Shown here in pieces: positions 14,579 through 21,005 of a stretch of 21,005 nt of DNA. The position numbers and the translations under genes are program-made. The stretch is from a virus: positions 1 through 21,005 of IMG/VR virus record IMGVR_UViG_3300042860_004674; one strand, written 5' to 3'. Each line of letters opens with the position of its first letter. Position 1 is the first letter of the stretch. The notes below the pieces were generated by a model. The model was not told the DNA's origin, searched no databases, and worked only from the letters and a program-made list of their open reading frames with translations.

Positions 14579-14622
14579 CCCCCACACGCCCCCGGGATTG
14601 GCTCGGGGGCCAACCATCCGGC
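14579..14622 (+). repeat. type A intergenic hairpin unit, copy 2
   Basis: This is the second copy of the 44-bp unit found at 13383-13426, with three base differences (one in the loop, two after the stem). The stem arms GCCCCCG/CGGGGGC are preserved. It follows the fourth island gene and precedes the fifth by 34 bases. Confidence 0.7.
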
Positions 14623-14656
14623 CATTCCGGATAGTTCACCAAACCACAAGGATTGA

Positions 14657-15019
14657 ATGCCCGTGAAAATTGGATTTCAGGAGGTCGTCGACAGCGAACA
14701 TGGGCCTGTCACGCTCCCATGGAGACTGCGACTCCTTGTCGATGTCGAATTGGACGTGGAGCTTGCAGGAAAAGACGTGCTTTTGAAGTGTTGGCAACCG
14801 GACGACCCCAGGGGGGTGCCGCAGGAATTTGATGAGCTTTCTGCCAAAAAGGCTGAAATCAAGACGTGGCATCCAACGATCAGCCATGAACAAGTTGCAC
14901 AGTTTTTGCGAACAGCTCAGCAAAAACTCGACTTGCTGATTTCTTCCGGGCCAATTTGTTCTTGTGCCGACTGCACACCCTGCCGCAATGCCCACTCGCG
15001 TCGCACTACCTCGAAATAG
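14657..15019 (+). CDS. hypothetical protein with C-terminal cysteine cluster, fifth island gene
   Basis: This 120-residue protein starts at ATG 14657 with AAGG 5 bases upstream. Residues 20-46 are strand-rich (LPWRLRLLVDVELDVELAGK), and 75-97 form a helix (SHEQVAQFLRTAQQKLDLLI). The C-terminus holds C101, C103, C106 and C109 in CSCADCTPC, followed by a basic tail (RNAHSRRTTSK). The cysteine cluster could bind zinc or a metal-sulfur site. No family is recognised. A helix-turn-helix gene follows after 19 bases, so the two are likely on one transcript. Confidence 0.7.
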   Translation: MPVKIGFQEVVDSEHGPVTLPWRLRLLVDVELDVELAGKDVLLKCWQPDDPRGVPQEFDELSAKKAEIKTWHPTISHEQVAQFLRTAQQKLDLLISSGPICSCADCTPCRNAHSRRTTSK

Positions 15020-15038
15020 TCACCCCGACCACCACACC

Positions 15039-15254
15039 ATGCCCAAACGCCCAACCAAACCGACTCCCCCCTACACCTCGGCGGAGGTCGCCACGATGCT
15101 CGAACTGTCCGCCCCATCGATCCGCCGCCTGGCCAAGTCCCTGCAGGTCGGCACCCGCAAGGGCCACGACTGGTTTTTCACGGACGCTGACGTAGCGACC
15201 CTGCGGACACGCCCCGGGTGGGGTGGCTCTCGGCGGAAGGTGGCCACCCCATGA
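15039..15254 (+). CDS. small helix-turn-helix DNA-binding protein (excisionase/MerR-type fold)
   Basis: This 71-residue protein starts at ATG 15039. The frame is open upstream, but the earlier ATGs at 14964 and 14988 would overlap the preceding gene. Residues 11-33 (PYTSAEVATMLELSAPSIRRLAK) form a helix-turn-helix, and GHDWFFTDADVATLRTRPG (42-60) is the wing and helix usual in excisionase-type regulators. The ends are basic. There is no ribosome site at the start. Its stop overlaps the ASCH gene as ATGA. Being the only regulator in the island, it is the natural candidate to bind the CACGGAA repeats at P1. An excisionase role is the alternative. Confidence 0.8.
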   Translation: MPKRPTKPTPPYTSAEVATMLELSAPSIRRLAKSLQVGTRKGHDWFFTDADVATLRTRPGWGGSRRKVATP

Positions 15255-15739
15255 AAGCCCTCACGATTAGAGAACCGTGGGCCAGCCTGATCGCTGACGG
15301 CGGCAAACTGATCGAGAACCGCAGCTGGTTCACGCGGTACCGGGGGCCCCTGGCGATCCACGCGGGATGCGGGTGGGAACGTCGCGCGGGGGAATTGATG
15401 TCGGTCGCTCTGGGGGCCACCGTCCCGCAGCCAATCCGCCACCACCACACCGCCGGGCGCGTGCTGGCCATCGTCGAGTTGGTCGACTGTGTGCCGCTCG
15501 ACGAGCTGGCTGACCGCTACCCGATGCACGCGGCGACTAACCGACAGCATCTGTTCGGTCCGTGGTGCTGGGTGCTCGACCAGGTGCAGCCGGTCGACAC
15601 ACGCTATTCAGTCCCGGGCCGCCTCGGGCTCTGGGATTGGTCTCCGACACAGGCCCCGGTCCCCATGGGCTGTCCCTCGACAGTGGTCGACCTGGCTCGC
15701 CTGCAGTCCGGTTTTCGCGCGTTCGCGTCGCCAGGTTGA
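15251..15739 (+). CDS. ASCH domain protein
   Basis: This 162-residue protein starts at ATG 15251, coupled by ATGA to the helix-turn-helix gene, with GGAAGG about 10 bases upstream. The start MKALTIREPWASLIADGGKL, then IENRSWFTRYRGPLAIHAG (21-39), is the typical phage ASCH opening. VLAIVELVDCVPL (71-83), LFGPWCWVLDQVQP (101-114) and GRLGLWDW (123-130) complete the fold. ASCH domains resemble PUA and bind RNA or modified bases; a few are nucleases or amidohydrolases. In phages their role is mostly unknown. The last 32 residues after GLWDW are low in structure and run into the convergent junction with the minus-strand block. Confidence 0.85.
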   Translation: MKALTIREPWASLIADGGKLIENRSWFTRYRGPLAIHAGCGWERRAGELMSVALGATVPQPIRHHHTAGRVLAIVELVDCVPLDELADRYPMHAATNRQHLFGPWCWVLDQVQPVDTRYSVPGRLGLWDWSPTQAPVPMGCPSTVVDLARLQSGFRAFASPG

Positions 15740-15824
15740 ACTCCTCGGCAAGCACGTCGCGCGGGTCTTCGCGGTGCAGGCCCAGACTGCGAGTGAGCTG
15801 GGCCACCTGTTCCGCGGGCGTCAT
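15537..15824 (-). CDS. doubtful ORF starting by ATGA overlap, perhaps truncated gene remnant
   Basis: ATG 15824 overlaps the zinc-ribbon gene stop as ATGA. The first 38 residues (MTPAEQVAQLTRSLGLHRED and onward) look like a genuine small helical phage protein. After about residue 39 the frame turns Pro/Arg/Gly-rich and runs antisense to the ASCH gene, as a shadow frame would. It may be the start of a former late gene cut off by arrival of the plus-strand island. It has no ribosome site of its own. Confidence 0.25.
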   Translation of the reverse strand: MTPAEQVAQLTRSLGLHREDPRDVLAEEFNLATRTRENRTAGEPGRPLSRDSPWGPGPVSETNPRARGGPGLNSVCRPAAPGRAPSTTDRTDAVG

Positions 15825-16228
15825 GCCGCCGGAGTGACGTCAAGTTCCGCGCGGTCCGCCTCGCTGGCAAGGTTGCGCAGTTGCGTGGCGATTTTGCGGA
15901 CGCTGTTGACGTCCAGGACGACCACCTGGCGCGTGCCCACCGTCGAGCAATTGCGGGCCTCCTTTTCCAACGTTTCGGCCAATTCCTCGGCCCACTCGCT
16001 GGCCCGGCTGTATTTGGCGCCGGTCTGCTTCCAGGTCTTGCCGCAGTCGTCACACACGCAATGCCGGACGCGTCCGGCCGTCTTGTAAACCCGGGTCCGG
16101 CCGTGCTCGGGATTGACCGGACACACCGCCCGCCGCATTCGCCCGTTGAGCCCGGTGGCGCTGTCGGTCGCCTCGGTGGCTGCTTCCTGCACGGGCTGCT
16201 CTGGCAACAATTCACGTTGTTTGGCCAT
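15821..16228 (-). CDS. zinc-ribbon protein following terminase
   Basis: This 135-residue protein starts at ATG 16228, one base after the terminase stop, with GGAG 7 bases upstream. Residues 36-69 hold CPVNPEHGRTRVYKT and HCVCDDCGKTWKQ; C36, C57, C59, C62 and nearby His residues can form a zinc ribbon of the kind found in DNA-binding and transcription proteins. A helix (YSRASEWAEELAETLEKEAR) and a C-terminal helix (SVRKIATQLRNLASEADRA) follow. Its tie to the terminase gene suggests a role in packaging or in late transcription. The exact function is unknown. Confidence 0.7.
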   Translation of the reverse strand: MAKQRELLPEQPVQEAATEATDSATGLNGRMRRAVCPVNPEHGRTRVYKTAGRVRHCVCDDCGKTWKQTGAKYSRASEWAEELAETLEKEARNCSTVGTRQVVVLDVNSVRKIATQLRNLASEADRAELDVTPAA

Positions 16229-16229
16229 G

Positions 16230-18170
16230 TCACAACTCCACGATCCGGAGGTTTCCAGCCCCGGTCGTCGGGTCCGATTGTAGCACGGGCCGGGCTTTCA
16301 GGGCAGCACCCTGGGTGAGCAACTTGAGCGCGGCAAACGCGTACCGACAGGCGTCTCGAAAATCGTTCGGGACATGCGGGTCGAGCCGTTCCCACCGCTC
16401 GCGATAGTTGCCGTCCGGCCCCACCGTCCCCACGGGTCCATCGTTGAGCAGCTGCTCGAGGAAATCTTGGTGCTGGGCCAGCGACCCCGCGTACAGACTG
16501 CACCCGGTCTGCTGGGTGTCGTGCGCCGCGATCGCCGAGTCCATCCAGTCCTGGGTCGAGTTGGTGTCGACCAGGACGATCCGCTGGCCCGGGCTGCTGG
16601 TGTTCTCTCCCAACTGCCGGCGCTGCACGTAGGTTCCCAGCGACGTCGTTGAGCCCCTCGCCGCGTAGATCCGCCGCCGCCGCCGGGGCGACCGACAATA
16701 CTTGTACACCAACGACGTGCGATACCCGCTGTCCATCAACGCCAACCGCACCTTGACCGACCCCACCGTCTCCAGGGGAATCACCCGGTCGAGTACCGCG
16801 GCATCGACCTGGGCCAGCTCCCGGCAGGTGCCGTAGCTCAGCACGTGGGCCCGCTCGGTGTGGTCCCAGGCGATCACCACGTACACGTAGTGCTCGAGCT
16901 GCTTGTCGATTCCGGCTGTCACGAGCACAGTCCGCTGCGGTGCGGTCCCCTCGGGAAATTTGGAGTCGATCCACCGCTGCCCCACCTTCTCCCAGGTCTC
17001 CCGCCGTTCCGACGCCTCCCAAGTCTGCGCCTTCCACTGGTTGACGAACGCCCGCAGGCTCTGCGGCCGCGCCTTGACCGCCAGAAACTTTCGCGCGAAG
17101 TCACCCCACCCGGGAATCGCCTGCGCGTACCAGCTCGGCAGGTGGTAGCTGGCGATCTCGCTGGCCCGGGCCGGTGTGCCGGTCACCCACGGGGCCTCGG
17201 GCCATCCGCGCCACTCGGGCCGGGTTTCGGCAACCGACAGCTCGAGGGCGGCCGCGTCGTCGACCTGGCACCCCTCGGGCACCCACACCCCCCGCCGCAG
17301 CATCCAGGGCCGGTCTTCACTCGGCAGGCTGGCGTGGCAGTGCTCGCACACGTAGACGGCGGTGGCCGCAGCGACCTCGGGATCGCTCCGCCCGTCGGGT
17401 CCCGTCTGCCATTTGATTCCGTGGCGACCTTTCTCGTCGCCCAGGATCAGCACCTGATAGCGCTGGCAGGCCCGGCAGGGCACGAACAACTGGCAGTTGC
17501 TCCCCTGCAACCGCAGCCGCTCGACTCGGGACCGGTGTTTGACCGAGGGAGTTCCCTCGACCACTACCTTCCGCGACGGGAGGAAGTCGTTGAACCGGTC
17601 GAAAAACAAATCGAGGGGGTCCCCTTCCGTGCTGGTTCCCACCTGTTCCCATTTGTCGACCTCGTTGGCGTGTCCGACTCTGCAGTTTTTGTCCGCGAGA
17701 CTCGACGGGCTGCGCGACCAGGCGACGTAGCACCGGGCGGACTCGAATTCGATCAGATCCCGCTTCTGCAGGTGCTCGGGATGCACCAACAGATCCGAGA
17801 GTGGTCCTTTCCGGAGCATTTCGTAGAGCCGGGCGGTCACATCGATCGACAATTTCTCCCGCGAGCTGGCCAGCATCATCGGACTGGGCGACTGGTGAGC
17901 CGCATTGAGCAGGCAACACGACCCGAAGAACGTTTTGCCGAGTCGAACACCCCACTGAAGAACGATCACCCGCACCCGATGATCGTCCCACGCATCCCCC
18001 GGGCCGCCCAAAGCTCCGATTTGTGGATAGAACAGACCGTCATAGGGCTTTCCCGTGTCAGTCACCACGTATTTTGCGGCCCAATCCACGAATTTCAGCG
18101 GTTTTCGGGGTTCAAACTCCCCCCAGCAGTCGGCGAAATCGACGGTGCAACCCAATCCTGCAGTGTTCAT
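16230..18170 (-). CDS. terminase large subunit (GpA family)
   Basis: This 646-residue protein starts at ATG 18170, overlapping the small subunit stop as ATGA, with GGAGG 8 bases upstream; an in-frame start 35 codons earlier is less likely. The ATPase domain has a Walker A variant GVRLGKT (74-80), a coupling ASSR (101-104) and a Walker B region VGHANEVDKW (165-174). CRAC (232-235) and CEHC (275-278) form the zinc-binding pair usual in GpA. The nuclease domain has Asp422 in TAGIDKQ, Asp480 in LALMDSGYR, and HVPNDFRDACRYAFAALK near the end. The protein cuts concatemers and drives DNA into the head through the portal. The length matches lambda gpA (641). Confidence 0.95.
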   Translation of the reverse strand: MNTAGLGCTVDFADCWGEFEPRKPLKFVDWAAKYVVTDTGKPYDGLFYPQIGALGGPGDAWDDHRVRVIVLQWGVRLGKTFFGSCCLLNAAHQSPSPMMLASSREKLSIDVTARLYEMLRKGPLSDLLVHPEHLQKRDLIEFESARCYVAWSRSPSSLADKNCRVGHANEVDKWEQVGTSTEGDPLDLFFDRFNDFLPSRKVVVEGTPSVKHRSRVERLRLQGSNCQLFVPCRACQRYQVLILGDEKGRHGIKWQTGPDGRSDPEVAAATAVYVCEHCHASLPSEDRPWMLRRGVWVPEGCQVDDAAALELSVAETRPEWRGWPEAPWVTGTPARASEIASYHLPSWYAQAIPGWGDFARKFLAVKARPQSLRAFVNQWKAQTWEASERRETWEKVGQRWIDSKFPEGTAPQRTVLVTAGIDKQLEHYVYVVIAWDHTERAHVLSYGTCRELAQVDAAVLDRVIPLETVGSVKVRLALMDSGYRTSLVYKYCRSPRRRRRIYAARGSTTSLGTYVQRRQLGENTSSPGQRIVLVDTNSTQDWMDSAIAAHDTQQTGCSLYAGSLAQHQDFLEQLLNDGPVGTVGPDGNYRERWERLDPHVPNDFRDACRYAFAALKLLTQGAALKARPVLQSDPTTGAGNLRIVEL

Positions 18171-18763
18171 CCCGCGTCCTCCGGGTCGGCGGCATCGTTC
18201 TCCGCTCCTGAAACGTCCCTTTCGAATCGCCAGTTGGCCAGCTGCGACAGGAAGATGCGGACCCGCTCGACGCAATCTCGCCGGAAATCAGTCCGCACCT
18301 CACTCGGGACCAACGGGGCCAGCGCGTCGGGCAACTGCTCAATCTGGGCTTTCAGTCGGCTGAACATCCCGCGGATGGAGGCTTTGGCCGCCGCTCGGGT
18401 CACCAGTTCCCCCGCCTCCTGCTGCAGTTTGAGGCTGGCCCGGGCGTTGGCCAGGCGAAGCGACTCCTCCTCCAGCGACTGCTTGGCGGTGGTGTCAGCC
18501 CCACGGTTGCCGCGAGCCATCCGCCATCGGGCGATGGCCTGCACGTCGTAGGCTCCCTCCTGGCCGGGGCACCCCGTCGGACCGACACGCCACTGCTTGA
18601 CGGTTTGGAGCTCCAACCCAAACCACTCGGCGACCTCCCCCAAGGTCCGCACCACGGTCCCGCCATTGCCTCCCCCAGAGTCAATCAGCCGTTGGAGTTG
18701 CAGCAGCTGGTCCGGGGAGGCCTGTTGCAACCAGTCGGCCAAGGAGATTGGCGCGGATGGCAT
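18167..18763 (-). CDS. terminase small subunit (Nu1-like)
   Basis: I place the start at ATG 18763 (198 residues, MPSAPISLADWLQQ), because AAGG lies 6 bases upstream. An ATG at 18850 would add 29 basic residues, has no ribosome site and would overlap the upstream gene by 170 bases. Residues 39-81 (RTLGEVAEWFGLELQTVKQW to IARWR) form the winged helix-turn-helix that recognises the cos/pac site. A helical oligomerisation part follows (LRLANARASLKLQQEAGELV, then MFSRLKAQIEQLPDALAPLV), typical of Nu1-type subunits. The end is acidic. The gene overlaps both neighbours, so its translation is coupled to them. Confidence 0.85.
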   Translation of the reverse strand: MPSAPISLADWLQQASPDQLLQLQRLIDSGGGNGGTVVRTLGEVAEWFGLELQTVKQWRVGPTGCPGQEGAYDVQAIARWRMARGNRGADTTAKQSLEEESLRLANARASLKLQQEAGELVTRAAAKASIRGMFSRLKAQIEQLPDALAPLVPSEVRTDFRRDCVERVRIFLSQLANWRFERDVSGAENDAADPEDAG

Positions 18764-19013
18764 CGACGCCTTCGGCCGAGACCTCGAGCCGGATGGCCGG
18801 TTGCGGCGGCGCGGGCTTCGCGGTGCGACCGATTCGGAGGTTTTGCTCATTCATCTGCACCAACGCCAAGGCGGCGGCGATCCGGTCCTTGGGGGCCTGC
18901 AGTTTGTCGGCCGCCATCTGGGCCAGCACCGCCGGCAGGATCCGCCGCGCGTTGGGGCCGATCTCCCAGGGGCCCGCCTCGGTCGGTGGTGGGGATGTGG
19001 TCGCCTCATCCAT
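18681..19013 (-). CDS. small protein upstream of terminase, unknown
   Basis: This 110-residue protein starts at ATG 19013 and overlaps the preceding gene by 8 bases. Its core (GPNARRILPAVLAQMAADKL then DRIAAALALVQMNEQNLRIG, about 19-62) is two helices, typical of small phage proteins coded ahead of terminase. The C-terminal third is Ala/Pro-rich. It overlaps the start of the small terminase gene by 83 bases, which is unusual. No function is known. It might be a terminase accessory factor or a DNA-binding regulator. Confidence 0.65.
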   Translation of the reverse strand: MDEATTSPPPTEAGPWEIGPNARRILPAVLAQMAADKLQAPKDRIAAALALVQMNEQNLRIGRTAKPAPPQPAIRLEVSAEGVDAIRANLLGRLVATGLPGPAAATPTAD

Positions 19014-20301
19014 GTCTGACCCTGTAGGTGAAGGGATCTAATCGTCCCCCATTCCCCAACCGTTCTACCCGGCTTGATGTGCCGGCGCGTTGCCACCACT
19101 TGTGGAAGGTCGCGAACGAAACCCCAAGAATCTGGCAATACCGTTCCGCTGTGCGGTTGGGAAACTGATCAATCACGCCCGTGAAATCCACATCGCGCAC
19201 GCGTTGCCCGACCCCTGGGGAAACCTCGGGCCCGACGTAGGCAAAGCTGGCACTGAGCCGACCGAACGACTCGGTTTTCCGGAACTTTCCTTTTTGCTTC
19301 GGGCACGACAGGGCAGAGATCGACCCACACAGCCGCCAGCTCTTCGAACGGGTCCGGTGGTGGATCATGGCGGGATGTCCGGACCGGCTGTAGAAGGTGA
19401 ATCCCAGGCCGGTGTAGATCGCAGCGATGGCCTCGCTCACCGCACTGCCGAGCCCCACCCCCTGAAAATCCGGCAGGCAGACGATGCGGTGTTCACGCCG
19501 GCAATCCTCGTTCTGGCCACGATGGTTGATCACCGCCGCGAACACCGCCGGGCGCTGCTCGACGGTGGCCAGCCAGCATTCCGCGGCGTGGCTGAGATCG
19601 GCACTTAGATAGTGATGGTGTGCGAACATTCGCCAAGCCGCTGCAGAGCACCGGTAGATTTCGACCTGAATGGCGGGTCGTCGCTGAAGAGACCTCCATC
19701 GGAACTCGCCGGTGTGAGGCTCGTAGGTCCAGTCCGGCTGCAGCCATTCGATGATGTCATCGTGACAGGCGACGGCCACAAATTTTTTTGTGGGTAACCC
19801 CCGCACCGTCTTGGCGACGGCGGCCGAGCCGATGCGGGCGACGGTGCGATCGACCACCGACGTAAACTCGTCAATGACCACCAGGTCTTGCGGGTCCGCC
19901 AAGGCCCGGGCCACCGTGGTGCGAAACTGCTCGCCATTCGACAAACACTGGAACGGCCGCAGCCAAGCCGGAGGGCTCGAAAACCCGACGCTGGAGAGCA
20001 GCCCGGTGATTTGTTTGATCGACATGTTCTCCGGGAATCCGTCGACCACCGCCGCAGTCGGCGACCACTCGTAACCGCCGACCAGGTGGGGGCCAAACAA
20101 CTCCCTGGCAATGGTGGATTTGCCGCATCCCGAGGGGCCATGGATCAGCCCAATCCGCCACGGTTTTTCAAAGGTTGGCAGCGAGACCTGCCAGCTGACC
20201 CGGGACTGTTTGGTGGGGGCCAGGTCAAACATTCCCTCGAGTTGTTTGACGCGGGCCGATCGCTCGACCCGCACCTGATTTACGACACGACGGCGCGACA
20301 C
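19006..20301 (-). CDS. ABC-type ATPase fused to GNAT acetyltransferase domain (COG2401-like)
   Basis: This 431-residue protein starts at GTG 20301 after a G-rich ribosome site and overlaps the ParB-type gene by 22 bases. The ATPase half has Walker A GPSGCGKST (55-63), signature LSNGEQ (120-125), Walker B DLVVIDEF (139-146) and a switch His180. The second half is a GNAT fold whose acetyl-CoA loop is QGVGLGSA (280-287), after HRIVCLPDF. The C-terminus (TAERYCQILGVSFATFHKWW, 384-403) looks like a helix-turn-helix. No membrane segment is present, so it is not a transporter. ABC ATPases joined to acetyltransferase domains are a known, poorly characterised family. Next to ParB and terminase it may act on DNA or on a phage or host protein. 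Confidence 0.85.
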   Translation of the reverse strand: MSRRRVVNQVRVERSARVKQLEGMFDLAPTKQSRVSWQVSLPTFEKPWRIGLIHGPSGCGKSTIARELFGPHLVGGYEWSPTAAVVDGFPENMSIKQITGLLSSVGFSSPPAWLRPFQCLSNGEQFRTTVARALADPQDLVVIDEFTSVVDRTVARIGSAAVAKTVRGLPTKKFVAVACHDDIIEWLQPDWTYEPHTGEFRWRSLQRRPAIQVEIYRCSAAAWRMFAHHHYLSADLSHAAECWLATVEQRPAVFAAVINHRGQNEDCRREHRIVCLPDFQGVGLGSAVSEAIAAIYTGLGFTFYSRSGHPAMIHHRTRSKSWRLCGSISALSCPKQKGKFRKTESFGRLSASFAYVGPEVSPGVGQRVRDVDFTGVIDQFPNRTAERYCQILGVSFATFHKWWQRAGTSSRVERLGNGGRLDPFTYRVRHG

Positions 20302-20945
20302 TCCACCCCCCTGTTCTCCAGCTCCTCCAGCAGGATTCGCTGGTGCGTTTCGTCGGTGCAGGTGATCAGAATCTGAAACCGTTCTGGCACCTCCCCGACG
20401 TTCCCCTCTGGCTCCTCCAGCTCGTCATCCGCGACGATCAAATCCAGCTCCTCCGCCAGCTCAGAAAACATCGACTGCAGGGCCTCGTCGCCCACTGCCA
20501 CCTCCCGCAACTGGCGTTCAAGGGCCGCTTTGTCCCAACCCGACATGTCTGTCAACCGGTTGTCGGCGATCGCATACGCCGTGCCGGTGGCGTTGTCCCA
20601 TTGGACCACCACAGCCGCCATCTGAGCCCACCGGTGGTCCCCCTCCGCGTACAGTCGACGGGCAGCCTCCAGCCGCCCATGCCCGGCCCGCAACAGGTTG
20701 GTCCCCGCCTGCACCACCAACGGGATGGTTTGCCCAAACTGCCGCAGGCTCCCCATCAGCGCGGTCAACTGGTGGTCGTCATGCAGCCGGGCGTTGGACT
20801 GGTCTGGCACCATCTCGGCAATGGGCATCGCAAGCACCCTGAGGCCCTCCGCAATGTGCGAGAGATCCGGCGGTCCCGGTGGCTCGGACGCGGCAGCCGC
20901 GTTCCTCGTGCGTTTCCCTGCGGTTTTGGCTGCTGTTTTGGCCAT
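20280..20945 (-). CDS. ParB/Srx-type N-terminal domain protein
   Basis: I prefer ATG 20945 (221 residues, MAKTAAKTAGKRTR); an in-frame TTG lies at 20966, and the frame is open to the window edge, so a longer form cannot be excluded. Residues 40-95 form a ParB N-domain: MPIAEMVPDQSNARLHDD, then LMGSLRQFGQTIPLVV and the nucleotide-binding box GHGRLEAA (88-95). The middle helices (YAIADNRLTDMSGWDKAALE) match phage members. The end PERFQILITCTDETHQRILL (187-206) is a separate small alpha-beta part. The chromosomal ParB DNA-binding helix-turn-helix is not evident. Such phage proteins bind CTP or nick DNA and often lie ahead of terminase; the exact role here is unknown. Confidence 0.85.
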   Translation of the reverse strand: MAKTAAKTAGKRTRNAAAASEPPGPPDLSHIAEGLRVLAMPIAEMVPDQSNARLHDDHQLTALMGSLRQFGQTIPLVVQAGTNLLRAGHGRLEAARRLYAEGDHRWAQMAAVVVQWDNATGTAYAIADNRLTDMSGWDKAALERQLREVAVGDEALQSMFSELAEELDLIVADDELEEPEGNVGEVPERFQILITCTDETHQRILLEELENRGVECRAVVS

Positions 20946-21005
20946 GGTAGTAGTATGCGACCTCAAAAAACCTTGGAAAGCGAAAAAGGCGCGAGCCGTG
21001 CGACC

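Noticed and set aside
13383-14622. CRISPR array or integron-like attC sites in the repeated island units
   Set aside because: There are only two copies of each unit at irregular distances, with genes rather than short spacers between them. No cas genes or integron integrase are seen, and the hairpins lack recognisable attC R and L boxes.
16845-18551. 568-codon plus-strand frame opposite the terminase genes
   Set aside because: Terminase motifs on the minus strand are decisive. The opposite frame has shadow composition and no ribosome site in context.
1-21005. Gene transfer agent instead of phage
   Set aside because: The lambda-type small and large terminase pair and the moron-like island favour a phage or prophage. 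Nothing specific to known gene transfer agent clusters is seen, though this cannot be excluded without the flanking genes.

Overview
The window looks like the packaging, head and tail region of a temperate siphovirus or prophage in a GC-rich bacterium. A planctomycete-type host is my best guess. It rests on gene style only: GTG/TGA-rich dense packing, and a small secreted protein with a VCRNGQC-type motif. Nothing in the window names the species. No integrase, attachment site, tRNA, rRNA or CRISPR array is visible, and both edges cut through the phage region.

Nearly all structural genes lie on the minus strand and read from right to left in a lambda-like order. At the right end are a ParB-type N-terminal domain protein (20945-20280) and an ABC ATPase fused to a GNAT acetyltransferase (20301-19006). 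Then come a small unknown protein, terminase small and large subunits, and a zinc-ribbon protein (down to 15821). After an interruption the order resumes with a gpW-like joining protein, a secreted cysteine protein, the portal, a very long protease/scaffold/major capsid fusion, a possible capsid accessory protein and an FII-like connector. Two tail-completion candidates, the tail tube, a tail assembly chaperone with a probable -1 frameshift, the tape measure, a small tail-tip protein and the start of a tail hub-like gene follow. Many neighbours overlap by ATGA or TGATG, so translation is probably coupled along a long late operon. Two GC-rich hairpins followed by short T runs flank the accessory gene after the capsid gene and may grade head against tail expression.

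The most unusual part is a plus-strand island (about 13016-15739) set between the terminase block and the gpW/portal block. It holds five small genes I cannot assign, then a small helix-turn-helix gene and an ASCH-domain gene joined by an ATGA overlap. Hand counts give about 48-57% GC in three rows of this island, against about 73% in a row of the capsid gene. It is built with repeated non-coding modules: two copies of a promoter plus leader, two copies of a 55-bp hairpin/ribosome-binding unit (53/55 identical), and two copies of a 44-bp hairpin unit (41/44 identical). Four CACGGAA/TTCCGTG motifs lie upstream of the first promoter. This is the layout of an autonomously expressed accessory (moron) cassette. 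A counter-defence or host-takeover role is possible but is inference from layout only.

Other points of note are an internal ribosome-binding site that would make a scaffold-capsid protein from inside the protease-capsid ORF (as lambda Nu3 is made inside C), and the probable G/GT-type frameshift between tail tube and tape measure.
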